Below, one piece after another: positions 9,987 to 18,145 of a stretch of DNA of 64,000 nucleotides. Every line of letters begins with the position of its first letter. The stretch's first letter is position 1. Source of the stretch: Phenylobacterium sp. J367 (GTDB taxonomy: Bacteria; Pseudomonadota; Alphaproteobacteria; Caulobacterales; Caulobacteraceae); contig NZ_JAJONA010000001.1 in assembly GCF_024699985.1 (NCBI RefSeq), positions 2,108,001 through 2,172,000 of the forward strand, read 5' to 3'. Below the pieces are notes generated by a model. It did no database searches and was not told the DNA's origin. It was given only the letters and a program-made list of their open reading frames with translations. Position numbers and translations under genes: made by a program.

Positions 9987-10658
9987 ATGCGGATCCTGAT
10001 CGTCGAAGACGACCTTGAAGCGGCCGAGGCCATGGACCGGGGCCTCACCGAGGCGGGCTATGCCTGCGTCCGGGCCGCCGACGGCGAGGAGGGCCTCGCC
10101 GCCGCCCGCGACGGCGAGTTCGACGTGATGATCGTCGACCGCATGATGCCCCGCATGGACGGCGTCACCCTGATCACCACGCTCCGGCGCGAGGGCGACC
10201 AGACCCCGGTGCTGTTCCTCTCCGCCCTCGGCGAGGTCGGCGACCGGGTGGCCGGCCTGCAGGCGGGCGGCGACGACTACCTGGTGAAGCCCTACGCCTT
10301 CGCCGAGCTGATCGCCCGCGTCGAGGCTCTGGCCCGGCGCCGCGAGACCGGCTCGGTGCAGACCCTGCTCAGGGTCGGGGACCTCGAGATGGACCTCATC
10401 GCCCGGACGGTGCACCGCCAGGGCAAGGAGATCGACCTCCAGCCGCGCGAGTTCCAGCTCCTGGAGTTCATGATGCGCCACGCCGGACAGTCGGTGACCC
10501 GGACCATGCTCCTGGAGAAGGTCTGGGAGTACCACTTCGACCCCCAGACCAACGTCATCGACGTGCACATCTCCCGCCTGCGCTCGAAGATCGACAAGGG
10601 CTTCGACCGGCCGATGCTGCAGACCGTCCGCGGGGCGGGCTACCGGTTGGATGCGTAA
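9987..10658 (+). CDS. OmpR/QseB-family response regulator
   Basis: A 223-aa regulator starting with MRILIVEDD. The receiver domain has the phospho-Asp in VMIVDRMMP and Lys in DDYLVKPYA; the C-terminal winged helix carries LQPREFQLLEFMM and ends TVRGAGYRLDA. It begins 29 bases after degP and is followed, across a repeat element, by a cognate kinase. The degP-regulator-kinase order suggests an envelope-stress pathway, but the regulon cannot be read from this window. Confidence 0.88.
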   Translation: MRILIVEDDLEAAEAMDRGLTEAGYACVRAADGEEGLAAARDGEFDVMIVDRMMPRMDGVTLITTLRREGDQTPVLFLSALGEVGDRVAGLQAGGDDYLVKPYAFAELIARVEALARRRETGSVQTLLRVGDLEMDLIARTVHRQGKEIDLQPREFQLLEFMMRHAGQSVTRTMLLEKVWEYHFDPQTNVIDVHISRLRSKIDKGFDRPMLQTVRGAGYRLDA

Positions 10659-10670
10659 CCTTCCGCCACC

Positions 10671-10805
10671 GCGAAGCGGGGAGGGGGACCACTCGCCGCA
10701 GAGCGAGTGGTGGAGGGGGCGAGTTCATCCGCCGCGCCCGCTTCCGCCCCTTCCACCATCGGCTCTTCGGCCGATGGTCCCCCCTTCCCCGTAAACGGGG
10801 AAGGA
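10671..10805. repeat. Dispersed intergenic bipartite hairpin repeat (copy A)
   Basis: Two hairpins in opposite orientation fill the gap between regulator and kinase. The first has stem CCACTCGC/GCGAGTGG (10689-10710) between G-rich flanks. The second has stem CCATCGGC/GCCGATGG (10756-10777) between C-rich flanks, so the two halves are roughly inverted copies. It resembles the other elements at 16009, 33378 and 37374 in layout but not in stem sequence. Such REP-like elements are common in Caulobacterales intergenic DNA. In RNA it could attenuate the kinase message relative to the regulator. Confidence 0.6.
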
Positions 10806-10810
10806 AGCCC

Positions 10811-12211
10811 ATGCGCCTGCCGCGCATCTTCCGGACCACGCCCTTCCGGCTGACGCTGCTGTTCCTGGCGCTGTTCGCCAGCGCCGCCTTCGCCTTCCTG
10901 GCCTACATCTATGTGGCGACCGCCGGCGAGGCCGCGCGCCGCACCGACCAGGAGATCACCCGCGAGATGCGGTCCCTGGTGCAGGCCTACGACCGCGCCG
11001 GCATCGCCGCGGTCAACCAGGCGACCATCGAGCGCGCCGCCTCCGAGCGGCCGTTCCTCTACCTCCTCATGGACCACGCCGGCGAGACCATCTCCGGCTC
11101 CATCGAGGAAAGCCCGGTGGAGGAATTCGACGGCCAGCCGACCTGGACCACCTTCCAGATCACCGAGGAGGACGAGCAGGGCCGTCTCGTCCGCAATCCG
11201 GCTCGGGGCCTGCAGCAGCGTCTGCGCGGCGGGGAGATCCTCTTCGTCGGCGCCGACGTTGGCGAGGACGAGGCCTATGTTCTGAAGATCATCAACGCGC
11301 TCTGGGGCGCCGGCGCGCTCGTGGTCATGCTGGGCTTGGCCGGCGGCGTGCTGGTCAGCCGCAACGTCAGCCGCAGCATGGCCGGTCTCACCGAGGTGGT
11401 CGACGCCGTGCGCAACGGCGACCTGGGCGCCCGGGCCCGGGTCCGCGGCGCCCGCGACGAGTTCGACGAACTGGCCCAGGGAATCAACGAGATGCTCGAC
11501 CGGCTGGAACGCTCCATGGCCGGCCACAAGCACTCCGGGGACGCCATCGCCCACGACCTGCGCTCGCCGCTCACCCGCCTGCGCGCCCGGCTCGAGGTCG
11601 CCTACCTCGACGTGGAGGCCGGCAAGGGCGACCCGCAGGAGGCCCTGGCCCAGGCGCTGACCGACACCGACGGCGTGCTGAAAACCTTCGGCGCCGTGCT
11701 CTCGATCGCCCGGCTGCAGGCCGCGGGCACGGCGCCCGATCCGGTCCTCTTCGATCCGGCCGACCTCGCCGCCGACATCGCCGAGCTCTACGAGCCGCTC
11801 TGCGAGGACAAGGGCATCGACTTCGCCGCCGAGTTCACCCGCGACCTGCAGGTGCGCGGCAACCGCGAGTTCCTGGCCCAGGCGCTGGCCAACATCCTCG
11901 ACAACGCCATCAAATATACGCCCTCCGGCGGGGCGATCATGCTCCGCGTCCGCCGGCGCTCCTCCGGCGAGGTGGAGTTCTCCGTCACCGATACGGGCCC
12001 GGGCGTGCCCGAGGCCGACCGCGAGCGCGTCGTCCAGCGTTTCGTGCGCCTGGAGAACAGCCGCAACGAGCCCGGCGCCGGCCTCGGCCTCTCCCTCGTC
12101 ACCGCCGTCGCGGAGGCCCACCAGGGCCGCCTGGAGCTGAACGAGGGCCCCGGCAAGGTCGGCGAGATGGGCCCCGGCCTGCGCGTGGCGCTGATCCTGC
12201 CGAGGGCCTAG
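10811..12211 (+). CDS. Membrane sensor histidine kinase, partner of the regulator at 9987
   Basis: A 466-aa kinase: membrane helices at about 13-33 and 162-182 with a periplasmic sensor of about 125 residues between, then HAMP (SRSMAGLTEVVDAVRNGDLG), H-box AIAHDLRSPLTRLR, N-box NILDNAIKYTP, DTGPGVP and GAGLGLSLV. It has all residues needed for autophosphorylation. ATG 10811 follows GGGAAGGAAG at a good distance. Its stop overlaps by 4 bases the stop of the convergent DoxX gene. The signal is unknown; linkage to degP suggests envelope stress. Confidence 0.87.
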   Translation: MRLPRIFRTTPFRLTLLFLALFASAAFAFLAYIYVATAGEAARRTDQEITREMRSLVQAYDRAGIAAVNQATIERAASERPFLYLLMDHAGETISGSIEESPVEEFDGQPTWTTFQITEEDEQGRLVRNPARGLQQRLRGGEILFVGADVGEDEAYVLKIINALWGAGALVVMLGLAGGVLVSRNVSRSMAGLTEVVDAVRNGDLGARARVRGARDEFDELAQGINEMLDRLERSMAGHKHSGDAIAHDLRSPLTRLRARLEVAYLDVEAGKGDPQEALAQALTDTDGVLKTFGAVLSIARLQAAGTAPDPVLFDPADLAADIAELYEPLCEDKGIDFAAEFTRDLQVRGNREFLAQALANILDNAIKYTPSGGAIMLRVRRRSSGEVEFSVTDTGPGVPEADRERVVQRFVRLENSRNEPGAGLGLSLVTAVAEAHQGRLELNEGPGKVGEMGPGLRVALILPRA

Positions 12212-12651
12212 GTCCGGAACCCCCGTCGCCGGCGGAACAGCAGGGCGTCCAGCGACCACGGGCCCGGCCCCCGCGTCGCCAGGTAGAGCCCGATCAGCAC
12301 CAGGCACATGGAGCCGAACGAGCCGCGCCAGCCCTGGTGGTGGTCGACCATGACGATGGCGACGACGAAGTTGACCGCGCAGAGCAGTCCGGCCCACCGC
12401 GTCATCAGGCCCAGCACGAAGGCCATGCCGATCGCGAACTGGACGCCCACGTCGAAGGGAGCCAGAACGTTCGGCCAGGGAAACCCGAACTGCCCGAGGA
12501 AGGCCGCGAACTCCCGCATGTGCTCCGCGCTGGTGATGTTGTCCCACACCCCGAAGACCAGGAAGGCGCCGATCCCGACGCGCAGGGCGGTCAGGGCCGC
12601 GTCCGCGCCGCGGGCCAGCGGCGAAAGCGTGATCAGGTCGCGGGGCGTCAT
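12208..12651 (-). CDS. DoxX-family membrane protein
   Basis: A 147-aa integral membrane protein with about four helices; FLVFGVWDNITSAEHMREF and FPWPNVLAPFDVGVQFAIG match the DoxX family. DoxX-like proteins have varied or unknown roles (some in respiratory or oxidative-stress complexes), so no reaction is assigned. It is transcribed alone on the minus strand, its stop overlapping that of the kinase by 4 bases, and lies back to back with glnE (60 bases between starts), so the two probably share a divergent promoter region. Confidence 0.8.
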   Translation of the reverse strand: MTPRDLITLSPLARGADAALTALRVGIGAFLVFGVWDNITSAEHMREFAAFLGQFGFPWPNVLAPFDVGVQFAIGMAFVLGLMTRWAGLLCAVNFVVAIVMVDHHQGWRGSFGSMCLVLIGLYLATRGPGPWSLDALLFRRRRGFRT

Positions 12652-12712
12652 GCGGCTCTCCGTCTGCGGCGCGGCGGATAGTGGCGCGCGCCGTCCGCGT
12701 GCGGCCAGTTAA

Positions 12713-15598
12713 ATGGCGGTAACCGCGGATCTCCTCGGGCCCTGCGGCCCCGTGCTCGACGCCCGCGCCGCCGAGCGCGCCCGCGAGATCGTCGCCGGCC
12801 GCTGGGACGGACCGGAGCTGGAACAGGCTTGGCCGGCGCTGGCCCCGGTGTTCGGCGCCTCGCCCTACCTGGCCAGCCTAGCCCGCCGCGATCCCCCGAT
12901 GCTGGGCCGCATCCTGGCCGACGACCCCGAGGCGCGCCTCGCCGACGTGCTGGCCCGCACCGCCGCGGCCGCCGCCCTCGACACCGAGGCGGCCACCGTC
13001 GAGCTGCGCAAGCTGAAGGCCGAACTGCACCTGCTGACGGCGCTCTGCGACCTCGGCGGCGCCTGGGATCTCGACCAGGTGACGGGCGCGCTCACCCGCT
13101 TCGCCGACGCCTCGGTGGCCGCGGCCCTCACCGTGGCCGCCCGCGCCGAGGTCGAGGCCGGCCGCCTCACCCGCCTGGGCGAGGGCGAGGAAGGCCCGGT
13201 TCCCGGCTGGTTCTGCATCGCCATGGGCAAGCAGGGCGCCTTCGAGCTGAACTACTCCTCGGACATCGACGTCTCGGTCTTCTTCGACCCCGAGCGCCTG
13301 CCGCTGGCCGCGGACGTGGAGCCCCAGGCCTTCGCCGTCCGCCTGACCCACCGGCTCTCCGAGCTGATGCAGGCCAAGACCGCCGACGGCTACGTCTTCC
13401 GGATGGATCTGCGCCTGCGGCCGGACCCGTCCTCAACCCCGCCCGCCGTGCCGATCCCGGCGGCGCTCGAGTACTACGAGACCGTCGGCCAGAACTGGGA
13501 GCGCGCCGCCTTCATCAAGGCCAGGCCCTGCGCCGGCGACCTCGCCGCCGCCCGCGACTTCCTGGCCGAGCTGCAGCCCTTCGTCTGGCGCCGCAACCTC
13601 GACTTCGCAGCCATCGCCGACATCCATTCCATCAAGCGCCAGATCCACGCCCACAAGGTCGACGAGCGCATGTCGGCCAAGGGCGTCGACCTGAAGCTCG
13701 GCCGCGGCGGCATCCGCGAGATCGAGTTCTACGTCCAGACCCAGCAGCTGATCCTCGGCGGCCGCAATCCGGAGCTGCGCGCCAACCGCACCATCGACGC
13801 CCTGCGCGCCCTGCGCGACGCCGGCCACGTGGCCCCCGAGGCCTGCGAGGAGCTGACCGAGGCCTACCGGACGCTCCGCGCCGTGGAGCACCGGATCCAG
13901 ATGCTGGAGGACGAGCAGACCCACAGGCTGCCGGAGTCCGACGCCGACCGCCGGCGGGTCGCCGCGCTCTGCGGCTACGACAAGCTCCGCAGCTTCGACG
14001 CCTGGATCACCCGCACGCTGAAGACCGTCAACGCCCGCTACGCCGAGCTCTTCCCGGAGGAGGAGCAGCTCTCCTCGAAGTTCGGCAGCCTGGTCTTCAC
14101 CGGCGTCGACGACGACCCGGAGACGCTCGCCACCCTCAGGCGCATGGGCTTCAGCAACCCCGAGCGCGTCTCCCAGACCATCCGAAGCTGGCACCACGGC
14201 CGCATCCCGGCCACCCGCACGGAGCGTGGCCGCGAGCTCTTCACCCGCCTCGCGCCGCGCCTGCTCGACGCCTTCCAGGCCACCGGCGCGTCGGACGTCG
14301 CCTTCAACCGCTTCTCGGACTTCTTCGCCCGCCTCTCGTCCGGGGTGCAGCTCCAGTCCCTGTTCCTCGCCCAGCCGAAGCTCTTCGAGCTGGTGGTCCA
14401 GGTGATGGCCTTCGCCCCGAAGCTCGCCAACACCCTCTCGCGCCGTCCCGCCGCCATCGACGCCATGCTGGACGCGGACTTCTTCGAGCCCATCGACATC
14501 GCCGAGGACCGGGCAGTGATGGCCGCCGCCGTCTCCCGCGCCGACGGTTTCGAGGCGGCCATGGACGCCGTCCGCCGCGCCCACCGCGAACAGGCGTTCC
14601 GCATCGGCGTCCAGGTGATGAGCGGCGCCGCCACCGCCGAGGTCGCCGGAAAGGCCTTCGCCGACCTCGCCGACGTCTGCATCGAGGCGCTGGCCCCCGC
14701 GGCGCTCGCCGAGACCGTCCGCCTGGGCGGGGCCTTCGCGGGCGAGGTGGCCGTCGTCGCGCTCGGCAAGTGCGGCTCGCGCGAGATGAGCGCCGGCTCC
14801 GACCTCGACCTGATGACCTTCTACCGGGCCGCCGACCCGGCCGGCATGTCGGAGATCAAGGGCTGGGACGCATCCACCTTCTACGGCCGCTTCACCCAGC
14901 GGCTGATCGCGGCGCTCTCCACCCAGACCGGCGAAGGCGGCCTCTACGAGGTCGACATGCAGCTTCGCCCCTCCGGCACCAAGGGCCCGGTGGCGGTCAG
15001 CGCTGCGGCCTTCGACGCCTATTACCAGGGCGAGGCCGAGACCTGGGAGCTGCTGGCGCTGACCCGCGCCCGGCCGGTCTGGGCGACCTCGCCAGCCTTC
15101 GCCCAGGAGGTCGCCGGCGCCGTCGAGACCGCGCTCCGCCGGCCCCGGGACCGAAGGAGGACCGCCGCCGACGTCCGCGAGATGCGCCAGCTCCTCGAGG
15201 AGGAGCGTCCGCCCAAGGGCGACTGGGACCTCAAGCTCACCCCCGGCGGCCTGGTGGACATCGAGTTCGCCGCCCAGTTCCTGCAGCTCTGCCACGCCGC
15301 CGACGGCGGTCCCCTGCGCCCCAACACCGCCGAGGCGCTGGCCGCCTTCCGCGAGGCGGGCCTGGCCCCGACCCAGCCGCTGGAAGCCCTGGAGGCCGCC
15401 TGGCGCCTGCAGCAGGACCTGACCCAGCTCCTCAAGGTGGCGCTCGAGGAGAACCCTGACCCGACCCAGGAGCCGAAGCCGTTCCAGGCCCGTCTCGCCC
15501 GGGCCGGCGGGGCCCGGGACCTGAAGGGTCTCTTCGCCAAACTTTCGACATCCCGCGTGGCGGCCCGGAAAGCCTACGACATCATCGTGCAACCCTGA
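12713..15598 (+). CDS. glnE: Bifunctional glutamine synthetase adenylyltransferase/deadenylase
   Basis: A 961-aa protein, family length. It has two nucleotidyltransferase domains, each followed by a helical domain. The N-terminal deadenylating domain carries SSDIDVSVFF (Asp184 and Asp186); the C-terminal adenylylating domain carries GSDLDLMTFY (Asp697 and Asp699). It attaches or removes AMP on glutamine synthetase in response to PII and glutamine. No frameshift is present over nearly 2.9 kb. ATG 12713 gives MAVTADLLGP; the preceding 60 bases separate it from the divergent doxX-like gene. Confidence 0.95.
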   Translation: MAVTADLLGPCGPVLDARAAERAREIVAGRWDGPELEQAWPALAPVFGASPYLASLARRDPPMLGRILADDPEARLADVLARTAAAAALDTEAATVELRKLKAELHLLTALCDLGGAWDLDQVTGALTRFADASVAAALTVAARAEVEAGRLTRLGEGEEGPVPGWFCIAMGKQGAFELNYSSDIDVSVFFDPERLPLAADVEPQAFAVRLTHRLSELMQAKTADGYVFRMDLRLRPDPSSTPPAVPIPAALEYYETVGQNWERAAFIKARPCAGDLAAARDFLAELQPFVWRRNLDFAAIADIHSIKRQIHAHKVDERMSAKGVDLKLGRGGIREIEFYVQTQQLILGGRNPELRANRTIDALRALRDAGHVAPEACEELTEAYRTLRAVEHRIQMLEDEQTHRLPESDADRRRVAALCGYDKLRSFDAWITRTLKTVNARYAELFPEEEQLSSKFGSLVFTGVDDDPETLATLRRMGFSNPERVSQTIRSWHHGRIPATRTERGRELFTRLAPRLLDAFQATGASDVAFNRFSDFFARLSSGVQLQSLFLAQPKLFELVVQVMAFAPKLANTLSRRPAAIDAMLDADFFEPIDIAEDRAVMAAAVSRADGFEAAMDAVRRAHREQAFRIGVQVMSGAATAEVAGKAFADLADVCIEALAPAALAETVRLGGAFAGEVAVVALGKCGSREMSAGSDLDLMTFYRAADPAGMSEIKGWDASTFYGRFTQRLIAALSTQTGEGGLYEVDMQLRPSGTKGPVAVSAAAFDAYYQGEAETWELLALTRARPVWATSPAFAQEVAGAVETALRRPRDRRRTAADVREMRQLLEEERPPKGDWDLKLTPGGLVDIEFAAQFLQLCHAADGGPLRPNTAEALAAFREAGLAPTQPLEALEAAWRLQQDLTQLLKVALEENPDPTQEPKPFQARLARAGGARDLKGLFAKLSTSRVAARKAYDIIVQP

Positions 15599-15671
15599 CC
15601 GTGGATGACGGAGGCGGCGACGTTCGGACGGGACGAAGCCCCACCTGTGTGCATCCCGTAAGGACCTATCG

Positions 15672-16004
15672 ATGAAAGCTCTTCTCCTCACCGCCACCAC
15701 GGCGGCGGCCCTCGTGGCCGGCGCCGCGATCGCCCAGCAGGCCCCGGGCCCCGCGCCGCAGCCGAAGGCCGAGCGCCAGATCAGCCAGCAGCAGTTCGAG
15801 GCCCGCCAGGCCCAGCGGACCGAGCGCATGTTCGCGCGGCTCGACACCAACAAGGACGGCGCGATCACCAAGGCCGAGCTCGACGCCGCCTCGAAGGCCC
15901 GCTTCGAGAAGGCCGACGCCAACAAGGACGGCGTCCTCTCCGGCGACGAGCTGAAGCGCGGCAAGGGCATGCGCGGCCACCGCATGCACCGCCAGCCGGC
16001 GTAA
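15672..16004 (+). CDS. Secreted EF-hand calcium-binding protein
   Basis: A 110-aa protein with a signal peptide ending near AIAQQ (residues 1-22), a Pro/Gln-rich spacer, and two EF-hand loops in series: DTNKDGAITKAEL (about 58-70) and DANKDGVLSGDEL (about 82-94). Both have the Asp, Asn/Asp, Asp and Glu ligands in register. The tail is rich in Lys, Arg and His. Likely a periplasmic calcium sensor or buffer; the target is unknown. It lies 73 bases after glnE with its own RBS (GTAAGGACC) and is followed by a REP-like element. Confidence 0.85.
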   Translation: MKALLLTATTAAALVAGAAIAQQAPGPAPQPKAERQISQQQFEARQAQRTERMFARLDTNKDGAITKAELDAASKARFEKADANKDGVLSGDELKRGKGMRGHRMHRQPA

Positions 16005-16008
16005 CGTC

Positions 16009-16146
16009 ATCCCTCCCCTTCAGGGGAGGGACAGCCCGCTTCGCGGGCAGGGTGGGGGAGGTCACGTCCAGGCTCCGTGCTTGATCGTGGGATCCCCACC
16101 CCTCAGCGCCGACGCGCCGTCCACCCTCCCCTGAAGCGGAGGGATC
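16009..16146. repeat. Dispersed intergenic bipartite repeat (copy B)
   Basis: The left half contains CCCTCCCCTTCAGGGGAGGG and then CCCGC TTCG GCGGG-type pairing; the right half contains GCGCCGTCCACCCTCCCCTG followed by GAAGCGGAGGGAT. The same two halves, in the same order, occur at 33378-33516, and the left half again at 37374. It fills the space between the EF-hand gene and the convergent kinase gene and ends within the kinase stop codon. It could act as a bidirectional terminator. Confidence 0.65.
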
Positions 16147-18061
16147 AGGCGACTTCTTCTTCCGCGTCCTCTTCCACCCGCTCCGGCTCCGCCGGGGCGG
16201 TCTGGCGGACCGGCAGGAGGAAGCTCGCCTCGGTGCCCTGGCCCGGCGCGCTGGCCAGCTCCAGCAGGCCGCCGTGCATCTCCACCAGCGACTTGGTGAG
16301 CGCCAGGCCCAGGCCCGTGCCCTGCTGGGTCTTGGAGTGCTGGCTCTCGATCTGCTCGAAGGGCACGGCCAGCCGCTTGAGGTCGTCCTCGGCGATGCCG
16401 ATGCCGGTGTCGCGCACCGCCACCCGGACCCGCTCGCCCAGGTGCTCGGCGCGCACCTCGGCATGGATGCTGACCCGGCCGCCGCGCGGCGTGAACTTGA
16501 TGGCGTTGGAGAGCAGGTTCAGCAGCACCTGCTTCACCGCCCGGTAGTCGGCCTCCACCTCCGGCAGGACCGGAAACTCCACGTCGAGCTTCAGCCCGGC
16601 GCTCTCGGCCCGGTTCCGCACCAGCCGGGCGGCGTCCTCGGCCACCTCCTCGATGGAGACCGGCTCGAAGCGGAGCGTCATCTTGCCGGCCTCGATCTTC
16701 GACATGTCGAGGATGTCGTTGATCAGCGCCAGCAGGTGCTGGCCGGACGCCAGGATGTCGCGGCAGTAGTCCACGTAGCGCTTGTCGCCGAGCGGGCCGT
16801 ACATCTCGCCCAGCATGATCTCCGAGAAGCCGTTGATGGCGTTCAGCGGAGTCCTGAGCTCGTGGGACATGTTGGCCAGGAACTCGCTCTTGGCCTTGTT
16901 GGCGCTCTCGGCGCGCACCTTCTCGAGCTCGTACTTGCGGGCGAGCTCGGAGAGCTCCTGCTGGCTGGCCTCCAGGTTCGACACCGCGCGGCGCAGCGCC
17001 TCCTCGTTCCGCCGCCGGGCCTCCTCCTGGGTCTTCAGCGCGGTGATGTCGGCGGCGGTGACCACCAGGCCGCCCTCGGCGGTCGAGCGTTCCGAGATCT
17101 GCACCCAGCGGCCGTCCACCAGCTCGGCCTCGCGCACGCCGCGCAGGCCGCCCGGGGCGGAGACCTCCTGCCGGACGGCGAGCTGGGCGAAGCGGTCCAC
17201 CTGCTCGCGCTGGACGCCGGGCTTCAGGAGCTGCGGGTCGAGCCGGAAGTAGTTGCGGTAGTTCTTGTTGCACATGAGCAGCCGGCCGTGCCGGTCCCAC
17301 AGCACGAAGGCCTCCGACACGCTCTCGATGGCGTCGCGCAGGCGCATCTCCGCGGTCTGCGCCCGGGCCTGGGCCAGCCGCTCCTCGGTGACGTCCAGCG
17401 CCACTCCGATGATCCGGGCGAAGCCGCCCTCGGCCGCCTCGCCGAAGCCCTGGCCCCGGGCGTCGATCCACACCGGCCGGCCGCCGATCGGCGAAGGCAC
17501 CTGGAAGGAGACGTCGAAACCGCCGTAGATCGCGGCGTTGGCGAGCGCGTCACGCAGGCCGTCCCGGTGCCCGGGCGAGACGCGATCCAGCACCTGCTGG
17601 CCGTCCACCACCCCGCCGCGCCAGCCAAAGAGGGCGCCGGTCACGTCCGACATGAAGATCTTGTCGGTGGTCAGGTCCCATTCCCAGATGCCGCAGCGGG
17701 CGGCTTCTACCGCCAGGCGGAAGCGGTGCTCGCTGTCGGTATAGGCGGCGTGCGCCTGTTCCACGCGCCGCCATTCGAAGAGCAGCAGCAGGCCGAGCGC
17801 GAAGGCGGTGGCGAGCGGGGCGGCCAGCCAGACGAGGGTCTCCTCCGGCGACTGCGGCCCGGCCCGCAGCCGGCCCACCGCCACGGCCGTATAGACCGCG
17901 AGCAGCAGCAGGGTGGCCAGGATGGCGATGCGCGCGAAGCTGTAGCTCGGCGGCCGCCGGCGCTCGGACGTGTCTTCGCCGCCCGCATCCGCAGGCGATT
18001 CCACCGCGTCACTGAGCCCGCGCCTGGCCAACGCCTGCCGACCCTCCCCGACCCGAGTCAT
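16145..18061 (-). CDS. pleC: PleC/DivJ-type sensor histidine kinase with two PAS domains
   Basis: A 638-aa kinase: two membrane helices (about 44-65 and 85-105) joined by only about 20 residues, two PAS domains (about 115-240 and 245-360), a coiled coil (to about 390), an H-box FLANMSHELRTPLNAINGF with His400, and an ATPase domain ending in GTGLGLALTKSL. The H-box/dimerisation region (EMYGPLGDKRY, LLALINDILDMSKIEAGKM) is very like Caulobacter PleC, the DivK/PleD kinase-phosphatase. Its place after pepN also fits what I recall of Caulobacter gene order (memory, not checked). Unlike Caulobacter PleC it lacks a large periplasmic domain, so it may be a paralogue; the symbol is provisional. Confidence 0.75.
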   Translation of the reverse strand: MTRVGEGRQALARRGLSDAVESPADAGGEDTSERRRPPSYSFARIAILATLLLLAVYTAVAVGRLRAGPQSPEETLVWLAAPLATAFALGLLLLFEWRRVEQAHAAYTDSEHRFRLAVEAARCGIWEWDLTTDKIFMSDVTGALFGWRGGVVDGQQVLDRVSPGHRDGLRDALANAAIYGGFDVSFQVPSPIGGRPVWIDARGQGFGEAAEGGFARIIGVALDVTEERLAQARAQTAEMRLRDAIESVSEAFVLWDRHGRLLMCNKNYRNYFRLDPQLLKPGVQREQVDRFAQLAVRQEVSAPGGLRGVREAELVDGRWVQISERSTAEGGLVVTAADITALKTQEEARRRNEEALRRAVSNLEASQQELSELARKYELEKVRAESANKAKSEFLANMSHELRTPLNAINGFSEIMLGEMYGPLGDKRYVDYCRDILASGQHLLALINDILDMSKIEAGKMTLRFEPVSIEEVAEDAARLVRNRAESAGLKLDVEFPVLPEVEADYRAVKQVLLNLLSNAIKFTPRGGRVSIHAEVRAEHLGERVRVAVRDTGIGIAEDDLKRLAVPFEQIESQHSKTQQGTGLGLALTKSLVEMHGGLLELASAPGQGTEASFLLPVRQTAPAEPERVEEDAEEEVA

Positions 18062-18145
18062 TCCCTCGGTTCGCGAATCTAAGGTGCGTCGCGGAATCCG
18101 TCACCCATCTCGGGCGCGGCGTTTCGACTCCCCGTGAAGCTTGGC

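Noticed and set aside
13433-15985. 850-aa minus-strand open frame opposite glnE
   Set aside because: GlnE on the plus strand is intact with all motifs; the reverse frame has no recognisable domain and is a GC-bias artefact. The same holds for the 907-aa plus frame opposite pepN (18134-20857).
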